In this document: positions 23,716 to 35,084 of the stretch, piece by piece
Layout: every line of letters starts with the position of its first letter
Position numbering within the stretch: position 1 is the first letter of the stretch
Origin: Lichenostomus cassidix
Lineage: Eukaryota > Chordata > Aves > Passeriformes > Meliphagidae
Direction: 5' to 3'
Length of the DNA stretch: 64,000 bases
NCBI GenBank assembly: GCA_008360975.2
Contig: VLJF02000840.1
Location: 744,001-808,000, forward strand
Made by a program: the position numbers and the translations under genes
Notes under the pieces: model-generated
Seen by the model: the letters and a program-made list of their open reading frames with translations, nothing else
Databases searched by the model: none
Told to the model about the DNA's origin: nothing

Positions 23716-25027
23716 TTGGTTTTTGTGCTTCTTGCAGGGCTGAGCAAACCACAGCCAGGCCTTTTTCCCCCACACAATTCTCACCTTTGAGCAGCTCCAA
23801 AGCTGTGAGAATCAAAGCCAAGGGGGCAGGTGGGAGCCTCAGGTGCTGGCTGCCCCTGGGGCTGGCCAGAGCAGGGCTGGCCAATGCCCATCCCTGTGCA
23901 GTGGGGCTGTGCCATGGATCAACTCCAATGTTTGCTGGACAAGCATGCCCAGGATGTGCCATCCCTGCAACAGGGACCCCCCAATGACTGTGTCCAGGGA
24001 CATCTCCAGAACTGCCATTCCCCTGGCAGGACCAGGCAGGACCCCCCTGGCTGGAATGTGCCCCACCTCTACCTACCTCTACCTGCACTCCCCCAGGATG
24101 TGTCACCCTCAGAAGAGGGACGCCCCTAGGACAGGACCCACCTGGATGTGTCCCCCAAGGACTGAACCTGCCCCCCACCCCCATCTGATTCTCATCATGA
24201 GCAGCCTCTTCCTTCTGCTGCAGGAAAGTGAAAGTGTTGGGGGGCACAGCTGGACACCTCCAGCCCCCACAGCTCCTCTCCACCCCTCCCTGAATCCCCT
24301 GTACCCCTTTTCCCCCATCCCTAATGTCCCCCCAAACTGTTACCTGCTCAGGTGCTCCCTGGGATCGTTGAGCCAGGAACTGAGCAGAGGAGAATTGGGG
24401 CTGAGGTGCAAAAGTGAGGGAAACAAAGGAAAAAAGGACATACAGAGAAGAAAAAGCCCCAGGGCTGGGTTGGGGGGCATAGTCCTGGAGCCAGTAGGAC
24501 CTCCTTGTGGTACCCCTGAGGCTATGAGCATCCTGGCAGAGCTGCACCAGACCCTGGGTCACTCCAAAATCAGAGGCACCCAATGAAGCAGCTGTGACCC
24601 ACTTAGCAAATCCCTGTCCTTGGTACCCCCATTCTCTGGGGACCCCCAACCCTGGGAACACCATTTCATATGTCCCCCGCCCTGAGACCCCCATCCTGGG
24701 ATTTCCAATGCCTGTGGCCCCAGGACCCCCATTCTAGCAGGGCCCCTCAGTCCCTAGGCACCCCCATCCCTGAGACCCAAGTTCCCCTGGGACTCCCATG
24801 CCGGGGACACCCATCCTGAGCTCTCCACCATCCCTGAGCTCCTCACTCCTGGGACTCCCTTGTCCCTCCCACCATGTCCCACCATGTCCCCACCATGTCC
24901 CCACCCTGTCCCCACCATGAGCAACCAACACGTGGGGATGACAGCTGACCATGCTTCCTTCCCCTTCAGATGAAGAGCCGCCACCCAGGGGACAGGTGGC
25001 CCCAGCAGTGTGTGACAGCCAGCTTGG
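23716..25027 (+). promoter_or_regulatory. proximal 5' region of gene D
   Basis: Homologous to the B, E and G promoters. GAAAGTGAAAG at 24224-24234 fits the interferon-response core GAAANNGAAA. CACGTG (E-box) lies at 24929-24934. The ETS-like site is degraded (TGCTTCCT, 24952-24959). CCACCATGTCCC repeats fill 24860-24920. Confidence 0.5.
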
Positions 25028-28000
25028 ATGGCCAGGGACACCAGGATGGCCGGGAATTTGGCACTGCTCCTGTGGGGTGAGTGCCCTGGGCACAGGCCTG
25101 ATGCCCCAGGGATGAGCCTGGTGAGGCAGAGAGCTGTGGGGAGGGGGCACAGGGGGTCTTTGGGGTCCCCTGAGGTTCCCAGCACCAGCAGAGCCACTCC
25201 ATGGGGTGGATACTGGTGTGACTGGGATCATGTGGTGGCTGTGGGGACAGAGGAACAGAAGGAGAAGGAGAACTGGGATGTGGGGACAGGAACAGTGGGA
25301 GAGAGATGTGGGGGCAAGGATAATGGTGAAAGGAACCTGGGGCAGCTATGGATACATGGACAGGGGGACAGGGATGCAGGGACAGGGATAAGGGGACAAG
25401 CACTATAAGGATGGGGCCATGGGGACAGTTGCCATTGGAATGGGATCATGGGCACAGGGCCATGGGGATGTGGCTGTGGGGACAGGGGCTGTGGAGCTGG
25501 GTGGAGGTGACCTGTGCAAGCACAGGGTAGCTCTGGTGTGCCAATGCCTGGGGTTGGCACAGTGGTCCCATGTCCTGCCTCAGCCAAAGATGGCTGAGGT
25601 GTCCCTGTCCCTAAGACCACTGTGCCAAACCCATGTCCCCAGGGACAGTCTGAGGACAGCTGTCCTCAGTACCTGAGTACCCTGTCCCTAGGTGCCACTG
25701 TCATGAAAGGGCTGAACCCATTCATCCCCTCTTCCTTCTTCCTTCCAGCCCAGACCCTCGGCGTTGCTGGTGAGTCCCCAAGGGATGCCATGTCCCTGCC
25801 CCACTGTTCCCAGCCCCGCGGTGGCCCTGGCAGGCTGGTGTCCCCTGTCACTCGCAGGTGCCCAGACCACCCAGCTCCTCGTGGAGCCCCCCTGGACACC
25901 GGCAGTGCTGTGGGACAGAGTGACACTGACCTGCCAGGGCTCAGGGACCCCTGGTGCCACCACCTGGTACAAGGATGGGCAGCGCTGGGGCAAGAAGGGA
26001 GGCAACCACTTCGTTGTCACTGAGAGTGGCACCTACAAGTGTGACAGACCAGGCTCTGGGCTCAGCCCCACCGTGAGCATCTTAAATGGTGAGGGGGGCT
26101 GGGTGTCACCTAGAGGGTCTTGGTGGACTCCTGTCCACGGGTGGTCTCACACCTCTTGTGTGACAAGATCCCATTCCCTGCACACTGGAGTCATCCCAGT
26201 GCATCCCAGGGCACACCACCATATCCCAGTGTAATGGGGCCCCAGAGGTGTCCCCTGGTGCCATGGTGTCCTCCCTTGTGTCCGTGGCAGCCCACAGGGC
26301 AATGGACGCTCTCCCCATTGGTCCATGGTGCCATGGGGACTCCTACCCTGGGCCCCCCAGGTTCCCCTCAGTGAGACAAGAACCTGCTGTCCTGCAGATT
26401 CGCTGGTGCTGCAGGTGCCGGCAAGGACACTGCTGGAGGGGGACACTGTGACACTGCGCTGCCGGAGCTCGAGGAACCACTCGCTCACCAGAGTGCAATT
26501 TTACCATGATGAGAAGGCAGTAGGGGGGCCTCTCCATGGGATGAAGCTGTCCCTGTCCCCCCTGTAGCAGCACCACAGCGGTCACTACCACTGTGGTGGT
26601 CAAGTGAGCTTCAGGACATCACAGTGGTGGGAGAAGTCAGTGACAGTGACAGTGACAGTGCACGGTGAGCACCCCCACAGCCAACACCCCCATACATCAA
26701 CACCCCCATGCACTGCACAACCTACCCTGATACCCCAATACCGAAAAACCCAACAGTCCTACGGCTTGTGCCCTGTTCACTCCAGGTCACCAACCCTCCT
26801 CTCCCATCTCCTTCCCAGAGCTTTTCTCAGTGCCGGTGCTGGAGCTGGAGGGTCCCCCTGAGCCCACTGAGGGTTCCCCCCTGAATCTCAGCTGCCTCAG
26901 CACCCCCAGCCCCCTGCGGCCCCGAGCCCCCCTCCTGCACCTCTTCTACCAGGACGGGCAGTTGCTGGGGGGCTCACAGGGGTCCCCGCAGCTCCTGCTG
27001 CCCGCCGTGGGGGTCTCCCACTCAGGCAGTTACAGCTGCGAGGTGCGCTCCGAGGGGGGGGCCGTGCGGCAGAGCAGCGCCCGGCTCCGCGTCACGGTGC
27101 GCAGTGAGTGCGGGGATGGGCACGGCAACCCCACAGCCTCTCCGGGTACCCCAGGCCTTGCCGTGTACCCCCAGCCCTCCCTGCCTGCCTGATGCCCCTT
27201 CTTCCTCACTGGGGTCTCTACCCCCTTTGACTCTCCCGAGGTCCTTCAGTGTTTCCTGATGTCCCCAGTCTATCCTGGCGTCCCACTGCACCACATTCCC
27301 CCTGCAGGGGTCCTTCTCTCGAGGGTGTCCCTGTTGGCAAAGCCCCTCGCTGGGCAGGTGGCACTGGGTGACTGCCCGGTGCTGAGCTGCGCAGTGGCTG
27401 CAGTGACAGGTTCTATGTCCTTCTTCTGACACCAGAGGGGCGTGGCCATGCCACTGGGCACTGGGCCCGCTAGGAGCTGTGCCATGTTGGGGACAAGGAC
27501 AGTGGCCACTACCAGTTCCCATTCAGTGACAGGGACAGTGTGGCCAAGAGCCCGCAGCTGCATGTGAACATCCTGGGGCAGTGGAACCCTTAGGCTGGGA
27601 GTGACCCACTCGCAACATTACCTATCCCACCCATCATGCCATGTTCCCCCCCTACCCCATCTCCCTCCACCCACACCGTGTTCCAGCCCCTCCCCCACCC
27701 TCAGCCCCATCTCTGTCCCCGCACTGCCCGTGGCCAATGCCACCATCACCCCTGGCCCCCCGGCACTCCAGGTGCACGCAGGTGACCCCGTGACCCTGCG
27801 CTGCTTGGTGCAGGTGGGCTCAGCACCTGTCACCTTCACCTGGCTGCATGATGGGCAGGAAGTGGCCCAGGGTCCCCTCCTGGGGCTTGGGGACATCGAT
27901 GTAGGACATTCTGGCACCTACCAGTGTGTGGCCACCAACCAGCTGGATGAGCACCGTGTGTTCCAGGCACTCAGCCCAAAGCTGGCCCTGGAGGTGACAC

Positions 28001-29144
28001 CGCAGGGACACTGGGGCACAGGTGGGGTCATACGGGGTCACGGGGGGTGCAAGACTCCTGAGGTGAGTAGTGATCCTGATGTGTCCCCCACCATCCCCAG
28101 CAGTGGTTGTGAACGTCGGCAGGGCCCTCCTTTTCCTGCTCCTGCTCCTGGCTGTCATCGGGGGCTGTCACTGGTGGCACCACATAGGTGGGTGACGGTG
28201 GGGGTGGATAAGGTCCTACAGGAAGTGGGGGGAAGTCTTCAGGCTGGGGGCCAATGGGGCAGCATGAAAAGCTCTGACTTGGGGGAAGCTGAGCCCCCAG
28301 CGACCTTTGCTTGGGCTGCTCAGATGTTTGGGGACACTTTGGAGGGTTCTGATATGTCCCAGGAAGAGCCTTGGAAATATTGAGGAGCACTGGGAGCTCC
28401 TGGGGGTTTTGGGGAGGTGTTGGAGAGCCATGCAGGGATGTTGAGGGATCTTCAGGGATCCTGGGGGAGTTTGGAGTGTTCTTTACATTCTATTCTTGGG
28501 GTTCTGGGGGGCTGCAGGGGTGCTCAGGGGTCCTGTGAAGAATCAGGGGTCCTGTGGGGGTTCAGGGGTCCCGGGGCTGGTTTGGAGTACCTGGGTGGCT
28601 CGGGTCTTCTGGGGCTCCTCGGGGGTGGTTTTGGGTGCAGGAGGGCTTAGCTGTCCAGTAGGAATCAAAGGTCTGGTGGGGGTTCAGGGGTCCCATGGGC
28701 ATTCAAAATCCCAGGTGGAGTTGGGGGCCCATGGGATCCCATGATCACCCCCTCCCCTTTTCCTTGCAGTTACCAGGAGGCCCCAGAACAGGTGAGTGGG
28801 GGGATCCAGCCATGACTCTCTTTTCCCCCTCCCCAGACACCCATCAATCACCCTCTCATCCCCCACAGAGCCCCCCTGGAGTCTCTGGACCCCCTGGAGG
28901 AGGGGGAGGTGCTGGACACCCACACCATGGGCACTGAGAGGGTGGGAGGTGAGTACAGGGGAGGGACCAGGGACACGTCACTCCTGAGTGTCACCCCCCA
29001 TCCGGGTCCCCCTAACTGCTGTCTCTCACAGGGCTCCACAGTGTTGTCCCACACCCGGTGACCTATGTGAAGCTTTCAGGACTCCATGGGCCACATGAAA
29101 ACCCCAGTGACATCTATGAGAATGTGCTGTGGCACTGGGGGTGA
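25028..29144 (+). pseudogene. gene D: FCRL-like, activating-type TM, multiply broken
   Basis: Exon positions: signal 25028-25076, 25749-25769, D1 25858-26088, D2 26398-26664, D3 26819-27103, D4 relic 27308-about 27575, D5 27725-28021, TM 28104-28187, tail 28770-28791, 28869-28948, 29032-29144. Breaks: TAG at 26565-26567 in D2; TGA at 27427-27429 in D4 replacing the core Trp; D4 donor GT lost; D5 acceptor AG changed to AC at 27723-27724. The TM starts VVNVGRALL, an Asn-x-x-Arg motif typical of FcR-gamma partners. The first ITIM is VLDTHT (Tyr to Asp), while VTYVKL keeps its Tyr. The usual stop is read as Trp, adding four residues. A relative of E by TM and tail. A truncated secreted D1-containing product cannot be excluded. 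Confidence 0.85.
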
Positions 29145-29869
29145 CTTGGGGGGCACTGGAGGTTCCCACCCATGGGTACCTACATGTGTGTTTTTCTTCC
29201 CCATGGTTCCTGGGGAAGAAAACCTACATGGACAGATGCTCATGGCTGGGGGGCTCCCATGTGGGGCTGCACAAGGCACCCAGTGCTCCCCATTCCCCCT
29301 CTCCATACCCTCAGAGGCTCCCCCATACCCCCTCCAGTACCCCCACTGGGTTGCCATTCTCCATCCCAGTGCTCCCAGGACCATCTGAAATTTTCCCATT
29401 CCCTCCTGGCACTGCTCCCAGTACCCCCAGGTGCTCCTTATTCCCTTTCCCAGTTCCTCTCCTTTGCCACCCAGTGGCTCTCAGTCCCTCCTCCCAGTGC
29501 CAAGGAGACACAAGACCCATTTCTCTGCTGTTGGGCCAAAAATGCAGCTTTTTGTTTAAACTGGCATAAATTGTGTTTCTTTGTTCAGCTCTGTTGTGGT
29601 TTAGGAATGGGATTTGTCTTGGGGATGGTTTATATCCCATAGGTGATTTTGTGTTTATTTTGTGTCTGGAATTGTCACTGCCACCCGCCTGCCCCCTGGC
29701 TCTGGGGATACTGTAATGGGTGAAGGGTGGCCCGGGATCCTGTGGGGTTGTTGGGGGCCAGAGGCTGCTCTTTCTTACGGTGGGATGATCAACACGATGG
29801 GCACACACACTGTGGGTGAATCTGACCTGAGATCCTGCTGCCCTGTGGTTTTTGGGGTTTTTTTTCCCT
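29145..29869. other. 3' flank of gene D
   Basis: Homologous to the 3' flanks of C and H (CAGCTTTTTGTTTAAACTGG, near 29547), with no polyadenylation signal at the conserved spot. The right part is intergenic with no recognised gene. Confidence 0.5.
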
Positions 29870-31145
29870 CTTGTTTATTTTTTCTTTCAGCACAGTAATC
29901 AGGTCTTGCAGGCTTGCTTCTCTGTTCCTCTGCTGCTTGGGAACCCAGAGCTGAACCCGGGAGCTGGGAGCACTCCCTACCCTGCTGGGCCGTTCCCTCT
30001 GCACAGTAGCCAGACCATGGGACCTTGGGGCCAGCCACAGTCAGTGAGCTGTGCAAGGGAGCAATTCCCTGCCCTTGTCCCGCTGCTTCTGACACTGCTT
30101 CAGGGTTTTTTGGTACACTTTAGCTCAACACCCAGTGTCTGCCAGGACCCCCTGCTGCTTCTGCCACAGCTTTGCAGTTGTTGCTACACTTTGATTCACG
30201 GCCCCTGGGGGTCTGCTGACCTCTGCTGTTCCAGCCCACTGCTGTGAGGCTCCTGCTACAGTGCAGTTTGCCACCTGGAGTGGCATGGCTGCTACCGCGA
30301 GTTGTGCAAGGGAAGCTATCTCTGCTCCCCCTTGTCACCTGAGCCGCTGTTAACCACGGGGAGAGGTGGCTGAGCTCGCACCACAGCGCCCCCTGCAGCT
30401 GCGGGGGAATCACCGCACCTGCCCTGCCCAGCCAGGAGCCAACAGCTTCCCTGCTGGCTGTGACTGTAACTGCACCAAAGGGGAAAGTGCTTTGTTGCAA
30501 TGTATTACAGGACTTTTGTGTATGATTCTTCCCCTCCTTAACCCCTTCCCTCTGGCTTTCCCTGCTTGGCTCATATGAGTCCTCCGCCCCTCATGCCCCT
30601 CCTGATAACCCCCTGCAGTTGCCGGACCCTGGGTGTGCGATTTAGGCTTTCCTGGACCCCACACATCCCCCCGTCTCCCCTCCCCACCATCCCCTAACCC
30701 TCCCTTTATGGGCCTTAATAAACCTCCTGGAAACCTCAAATCGAGATCCTGCACTTCTTAAACTGCTGCGCCTACACAGCAAACCGCGTCTCTAGCGGCC
30801 CTGCAGTTTGCCGCTGCTGCATGCATTCCAGGCGTGTTTTTGGCTTGGAGCAGCTTACCCCACTTTGAAGCGTGGGGGAGCTGCCTTTGGGACTGCGTCG
30901 CTGCAGTGCCTGACAACCGACAGAAGGCTGCTATTGGGATTCTCTTTTTGCTTGTTGTTGCTGCCATTGTTGTTGTTTGTTTTCCTTTTTATATATATTC
31001 TAGTAAAGATCTGTTATTTCTTTCCCAGGGCCTGAAAGCCCTGTAATTTCAAAGTTATAAAAAATTGGAGAGAAGGGGGTCATATTTTCCATTCCAGGAA
31101 GGTTCCCACCTTCCTTAGCAGACACCTCTCTTTCAAACCAAGAAA
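29870..31145 (-). mobile_element. LTR family 1 copy with a nested LTR
   Basis: The reverse-oriented copy contains CACAGCGCCCCCTGCAGCTG (near 30382), GCTGTGACTGTAACTGCACC, TTTCTAGTAAAGA-like sequence and the end CTCTTTCAAACCAAGA. A 413-bp element is nested at 30493-30905. The left edge near 29870 is approximate. Confidence 0.6.
30493..30905 (+). mobile_element. nested solo LTR (413 bp)
   Basis: Starts TGTTGCAATG, ends CGTCGCTGCA, with flanks GTGCTT (30487-30492) and GTGCCT (30906-30911), a 6-bp duplication with one mismatch. AATAAA in CCTTAATAAACC near 30717 supports plus orientation. Other family 1 copies lack this insert. Confidence 0.65.
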
Positions 31146-31459
31146 AAGGGTCAGCAAGCCTGGCTGAGTACTCCCAGCTCTCCAGGTCACGGCTCATCCC
31201 AAGGATGAGGTCCCGCAGTCCCAGTCAGGGCTGTGTTGCCAATGGGGCCCTGTGGAGGTGTCCATTGGTCCCTGTTGTTCTTACATCCTCAGTAGCCCCA
31301 CAGCAGAAGGGTCCTGGGAGAGGCCAGGCCAGGGATTGAGCTGTGGAACTCCCTCTGTCTCCACAACAGTTCTGCCAAAGCCCAGCCACGCCCTTACAGC
31401 TCCCTGAATCCCACAGATTCTCCTGAGAGAATCTGTGCCAAGGATTCCTAGAGCAGACT

Positions 31460-31615
31460 CTGACATCACATAAGGGGGCTATGAGACATCACAGGGTGGA
31501 CTGTGACAACACAGGGTGGTGGTGTGACATCACAGAGTGGACTGTGACATCACAGAGCAGCTTTATGGCATCACAGGCCATGCTGTGACATCATAGTGTG
31601 GCTGTGTGAGGTCAC
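31460..31615. repeat. minisatellite, unit about 20-28 bp (GTGACATCACAG)
   Basis: About seven imperfect copies of a CTGTGACATCACAGAGTGGA-type unit. The 31146-31459 stretch before it and 31616-31729 after it show nothing recognisable. Confidence 0.7.
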
Positions 31616-31729
31616 TGGGTTTGTCACTCCATCCTGGACCCCCCTCACAGGTTGTCCCCCCCCAGAAAAGTTCTATGCTGCCCATGTGGAGCAGGATGTC
31701 CTGTTCCCCTGGGTTCCCTCCTGGCCCCT

Positions 31730-32615
31730 GGTGCCACAGCCTCCCCCAGAGGATTCACAGGTCCTGCAGCTCCCACCTGGCCTTATCTCATGGCTCTCCC
31801 ATGTCCTTATCCTACAGCTCCCATGCCCCCGCGTCCTGCAGCAACTCTGCTTCCCTGGCCTGCAACCCAAACACATTCACAGCTCCCGAATGTCCGTGTC
31901 CCATGGCTCCCACACATCCATTGCCACAACTCCCACACATCCATGGCCCACAGCTCCCACACATCCATGGCCACAGCTCCCAATGCATCCACCTCCTGTG
32001 GCTTCTGAACATTCCTGGTCTGTGGCTTCCATGGATCCATGTCCCGCAAATCCCCCTTGCCATCCATGTCTCATGGCTCCCACATGGTCTTGTCCCATGA
32101 CTCTAGGGCATCCATATCCCACAACTCCCAAACATCCGTGTCCTGTTGCTGTTGAACCGCTAGCAGAGTGAAAGAATGAGGCAGGGTCACAGGTGGCACA
32201 AATCTGATTTTATTATTTAATTTTTAGAACTTATATAGACTTTCAGAGGTCATCTGGATTGGGTCAATTCAAAACCTCCCCCTAGGCCGATTGGCCAGGC
32301 TTGAACTGCCTATCTTCCAGAGACCATTTCAATAACATCCACACTTTATTTATAAAAACACAGGATGAAGAAGAGAAAATTCCCATGGGAAAGAGTCTGT
32401 GCTGCCACAATGTCCCACAGCTCCCATGTGTCCATGGCTTCCATGTGTCCATGGCTTCCATGCATTCCTGTCTCACAGTTCCCACACATCCATGTCCCTT
32501 AGCTCCCAGGTATCCATGACCTGTGAATCCCAGACATCCACGTCCCACAGCCCCCACACATCCATATCCCAATGATCCCATGCATTCACACCCCACAGCT
32601 CCCGGTGCATCCCTG
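31730..32615. repeat. minisatellite, unit about 21-24 bp, split by an LTR
   Basis: Imperfect units of the type CAGCTCCCACACATCCATGG run from about 31730 to 32143 and resume at 32410-32615. The array is interrupted by the solo LTR at 32144-32409. Confidence 0.75.
32144..32409 (-). mobile_element. solo LTR (266 bp), sister of the 14127 element
   Basis: Starts TGTTGCTGTTGAACCGCTAG and ends GTGCTGCCACA. Flanks are GTGTCC (32138-32143) and ATGTCC (32410-32415), that is a 5-bp TGTCC duplication. It shares CCTCCCCCTAGGCC and the overall plan with 14127-14388. Confidence 0.75.
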
Positions 32616-32639
32616 TTGGTCCCCCTGGCTGGCACCAGC

Positions 32640-32893
32640 CAAGCCCATTGCCAGCCGTGGTCCTAAGTACACCAAAGGGGAAAAACAGCACTGAGTGGGT
32701 GGGAGACTTCTGTAATTGTGTTGCTCTGTTCTGTTCTATGTATTTTCTAGTAAAGAACTGTTATTCCTTTTTCTACATTTTTGCCTGGAAGCCCCAGAAT
32801 TTTGAAGTTATAAAAACTTCGAGGGAGGGGTCTTTTTTCCCTTCCAGGTTGCTCCCTTCCTTGGCAGATATTTGTCTTTTAAATCAAAACACT
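32640..32893 (-). mobile_element. LTR family 1 fragment
   Basis: Reverse-oriented end (TTTTCTAGTAAAGAACTG, then AGATATTTGTCTTTTAAATC). About 130 bp of sequence also found after the fragment at 21730-22019 follows, up to a plus-oriented family 1 LTR at 33026. Confidence 0.6.
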
Positions 32894-33025
32894 CTCCTGT
32901 GGGAAAGAGCCGTTCTTCAAGGCCAGGAGGTCTCGAGGCACCTGGGGAGGAAATTGGAATTCCACCTCCTAAAATTGCAAACATGCAAGGATTGCTGTCA
33001 GGTGAAAGCTGCCAGGATAGGTGGC

Positions 33026-34260
33026 TGTCTCGGTTTGAAAAACAGGTGTCTGCCAAGAAGTTGGGAACCTCCCTTGATATGGAGACTATGACACCCTTTC
33101 CCTCCAAATTGTTTTAACTTTGAAATTAAGGGGCTTTCGGGCAAAGATATGGGAAAAGGAGTAACAGTTCTTTACTAGTGTTTATAAAAAGGCAAACAAA
33201 CAGCAACAACAGCAGCAACAACAAACAAAGCCAGAAACAAGTAATAGCATTCTCTTAGCTGTCAAGGACTCTCCCCTTTGGTGCAGTTTGTTGCCAGTCA
33301 CAGCCGGCAGGGACACTGTTGGCTTCCAGCCAGGCAGGGCAGGTGCAATGATTCCCCCACGGCTGCAGGGGGAGCTGTGGCGTGGGTTCAGCCACGTCTC
33401 TCTCTCACATGGTAATGGAGGGTGGGCTGGATGGTAGAATGGGCTGGATGGTAGAATGGGCTGGATGGAACAATGGAATGGGCTGGATGATGGAATGGGC
33501 TGGATGATGGAATGGGCTGGATGATGGAGCAGGCTGGATTATGGAATGGGCTGCACCAGGAACCTCAGACCAGCAGCTGGGGCAGCAGGGGCTGGCTCGC
33601 CCGGGGTAGCAAGCAAGAAGTGGCACAAACTCCACAACTGTGGCAGGAGCCACGGTGTGTCCCAGCAGGCAGGGGGTGTGGGGTTACAGCACAACAGAAA
33701 AAGCCCAAGGCAATGGCAGAAAAGCAGCAGAGCTAGGCAGCCACAGCCAGGCTCCTCCGTAGCAGCTGCTTGACACAGCCAGGGAGACCCGTGCTCTAGG
33801 AGGGGGGAAGGGGGTCAGAGTCCCGGGTTTTCCCATGAGGCACTGGAGTCGATGGTAAAATTCCTTCCCAGCAGAATTTGGTGTTGATAAGGTCCCAGTT
33901 CAACTGCTGCTCTTACAAAATATGCCTCACCCACAGTAAGGAAGAGGTAGTACAGAGCTGGGCTCCAGCAGTCTCAGAGAATCCTGTTGGCAGGAAACAG
34001 CAGCTCCACCATCCACTCCAATGCCCAGAGAGCAACAGTGAGCAAGAAGCAGCGTTCAGCCCCCTATCCCTGGCTCAAGTCTCATGGGAGCTCTGCCACT
34101 CCAAGAGAAAGCCCTCAGGTAAAAGCGGTGCGGCCAGGTGCTCTCCTCTCCCCACCACCATGGGTATATCTTTTGTCTCTCTTAAATACTGATCATTATT
34201 GTCTCTTAGCAATGAAACGGGACAAAATTCCCTAAGAGAAAGAAAACAAAAGGAAAAATC
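33026..34260 (+). mobile_element. LTR family 1 copy carrying a 17-bp minisatellite
   Basis: Begins TGTCTCGGTTTGAAAAACAG and runs through CAACAACAGCAGCAACAACA and the GGCAGGGCAGGTGCAATGAT block. A tandem array of GGGCTGGATGATGGAAT units (about seven) occupies 33424-33551. The right edge near 34260 is approximate. Confidence 0.6.
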
Positions 34261-34319
34261 CTAACTTCCAACATATTCCCATTTCCTTCCTTACTTTCCT
34301 AACTTTCACTTTCATGCCC

Positions 34320-34660
34320 CTTGGCCCCGAGGTTTGTGCCTCGATGAACCCAGGCAGCACCATAGCATGGAACGGGTTGGGGGTACCCAAGGGAGGGGAA
34401 GGGGAGTGTGAGGGCTGCAGGGAGAGATGAGGGGGGCTATGGGGGATGGGGGTGTCTGGCAGTCCCTCCCCAACACTTTCACTTTCTCATTCTTGCAGCA
34501 GAAGGAAGAGGCCATTTACACTGAGAGTCAGATGGGGGTTGGGTTCTGCCCTGGAGGCAGCACATCCAGGAGAGTCCTGTCCTGTGGGGTCCGTGTTATG
34601 GGAGTGACACATCCTGGGGATGACAAACCCTACCCGGTTGGGTACTGAGAGAAGGGCAGG
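34320..34660 (-). promoter_or_regulatory. orphan FCRL-type promoter module
   Basis: Homologous to the proximal 5' regions of E and G (about 40880-41130 and 56720-56960) and in the same orientation. The interferon-response-like GAAAGTGAAAG lies on the minus strand at 34476-34486. No gene remains downstream: the place where one would start is filled by the LTR at 33026-34260. It is probably the leftover of a lost duplicate. Confidence 0.55.
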
Positions 34661-35084
34661 GAGGGCTCAGTCCCTGAGCACTGCCATGGGCAAAACGGAC
34701 TCGACTGGGGGAAGTTAATTGAATTTAACATCAATCACATCAGAGCTGAAAAATGAGAAGTGAAACACCTCTCAGGCACTGCTCCAGTGGGGGCTTCCCA
34801 CGGGCTCACAGCCCCCTTCAGGCATCCCCTACTGCACCGGGGGATCCTGCAGGGCTGCAGAGAGGTCTCTGCTCCCTGGGGATCTCCACGAGCTCCAAGG
34901 AATCTCCACTCCAGCACCCGGAGCCCCTCGTTCCCCTCCTTCCTCCCTGCGCTCGCTGCCTGCAGGGTTGTTCCTCTCGCAGCCTCTGGCTCCTCTTGGC
35001 TGCTGCAATTCCATCTCTGCCATCCCTTGGATTTGCCTTTCCCAATTCTGGGGTGCTCTGCTCCTCCCTCCGCCGATTGCAGGA

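Noticed and set aside
23366..24694. 442-codon minus-strand ORF
   Set aside because: It runs antisense through the gene D promoter module; homologous modules upstream of B, E and G carry stops in this frame, and no domain is recognisable.
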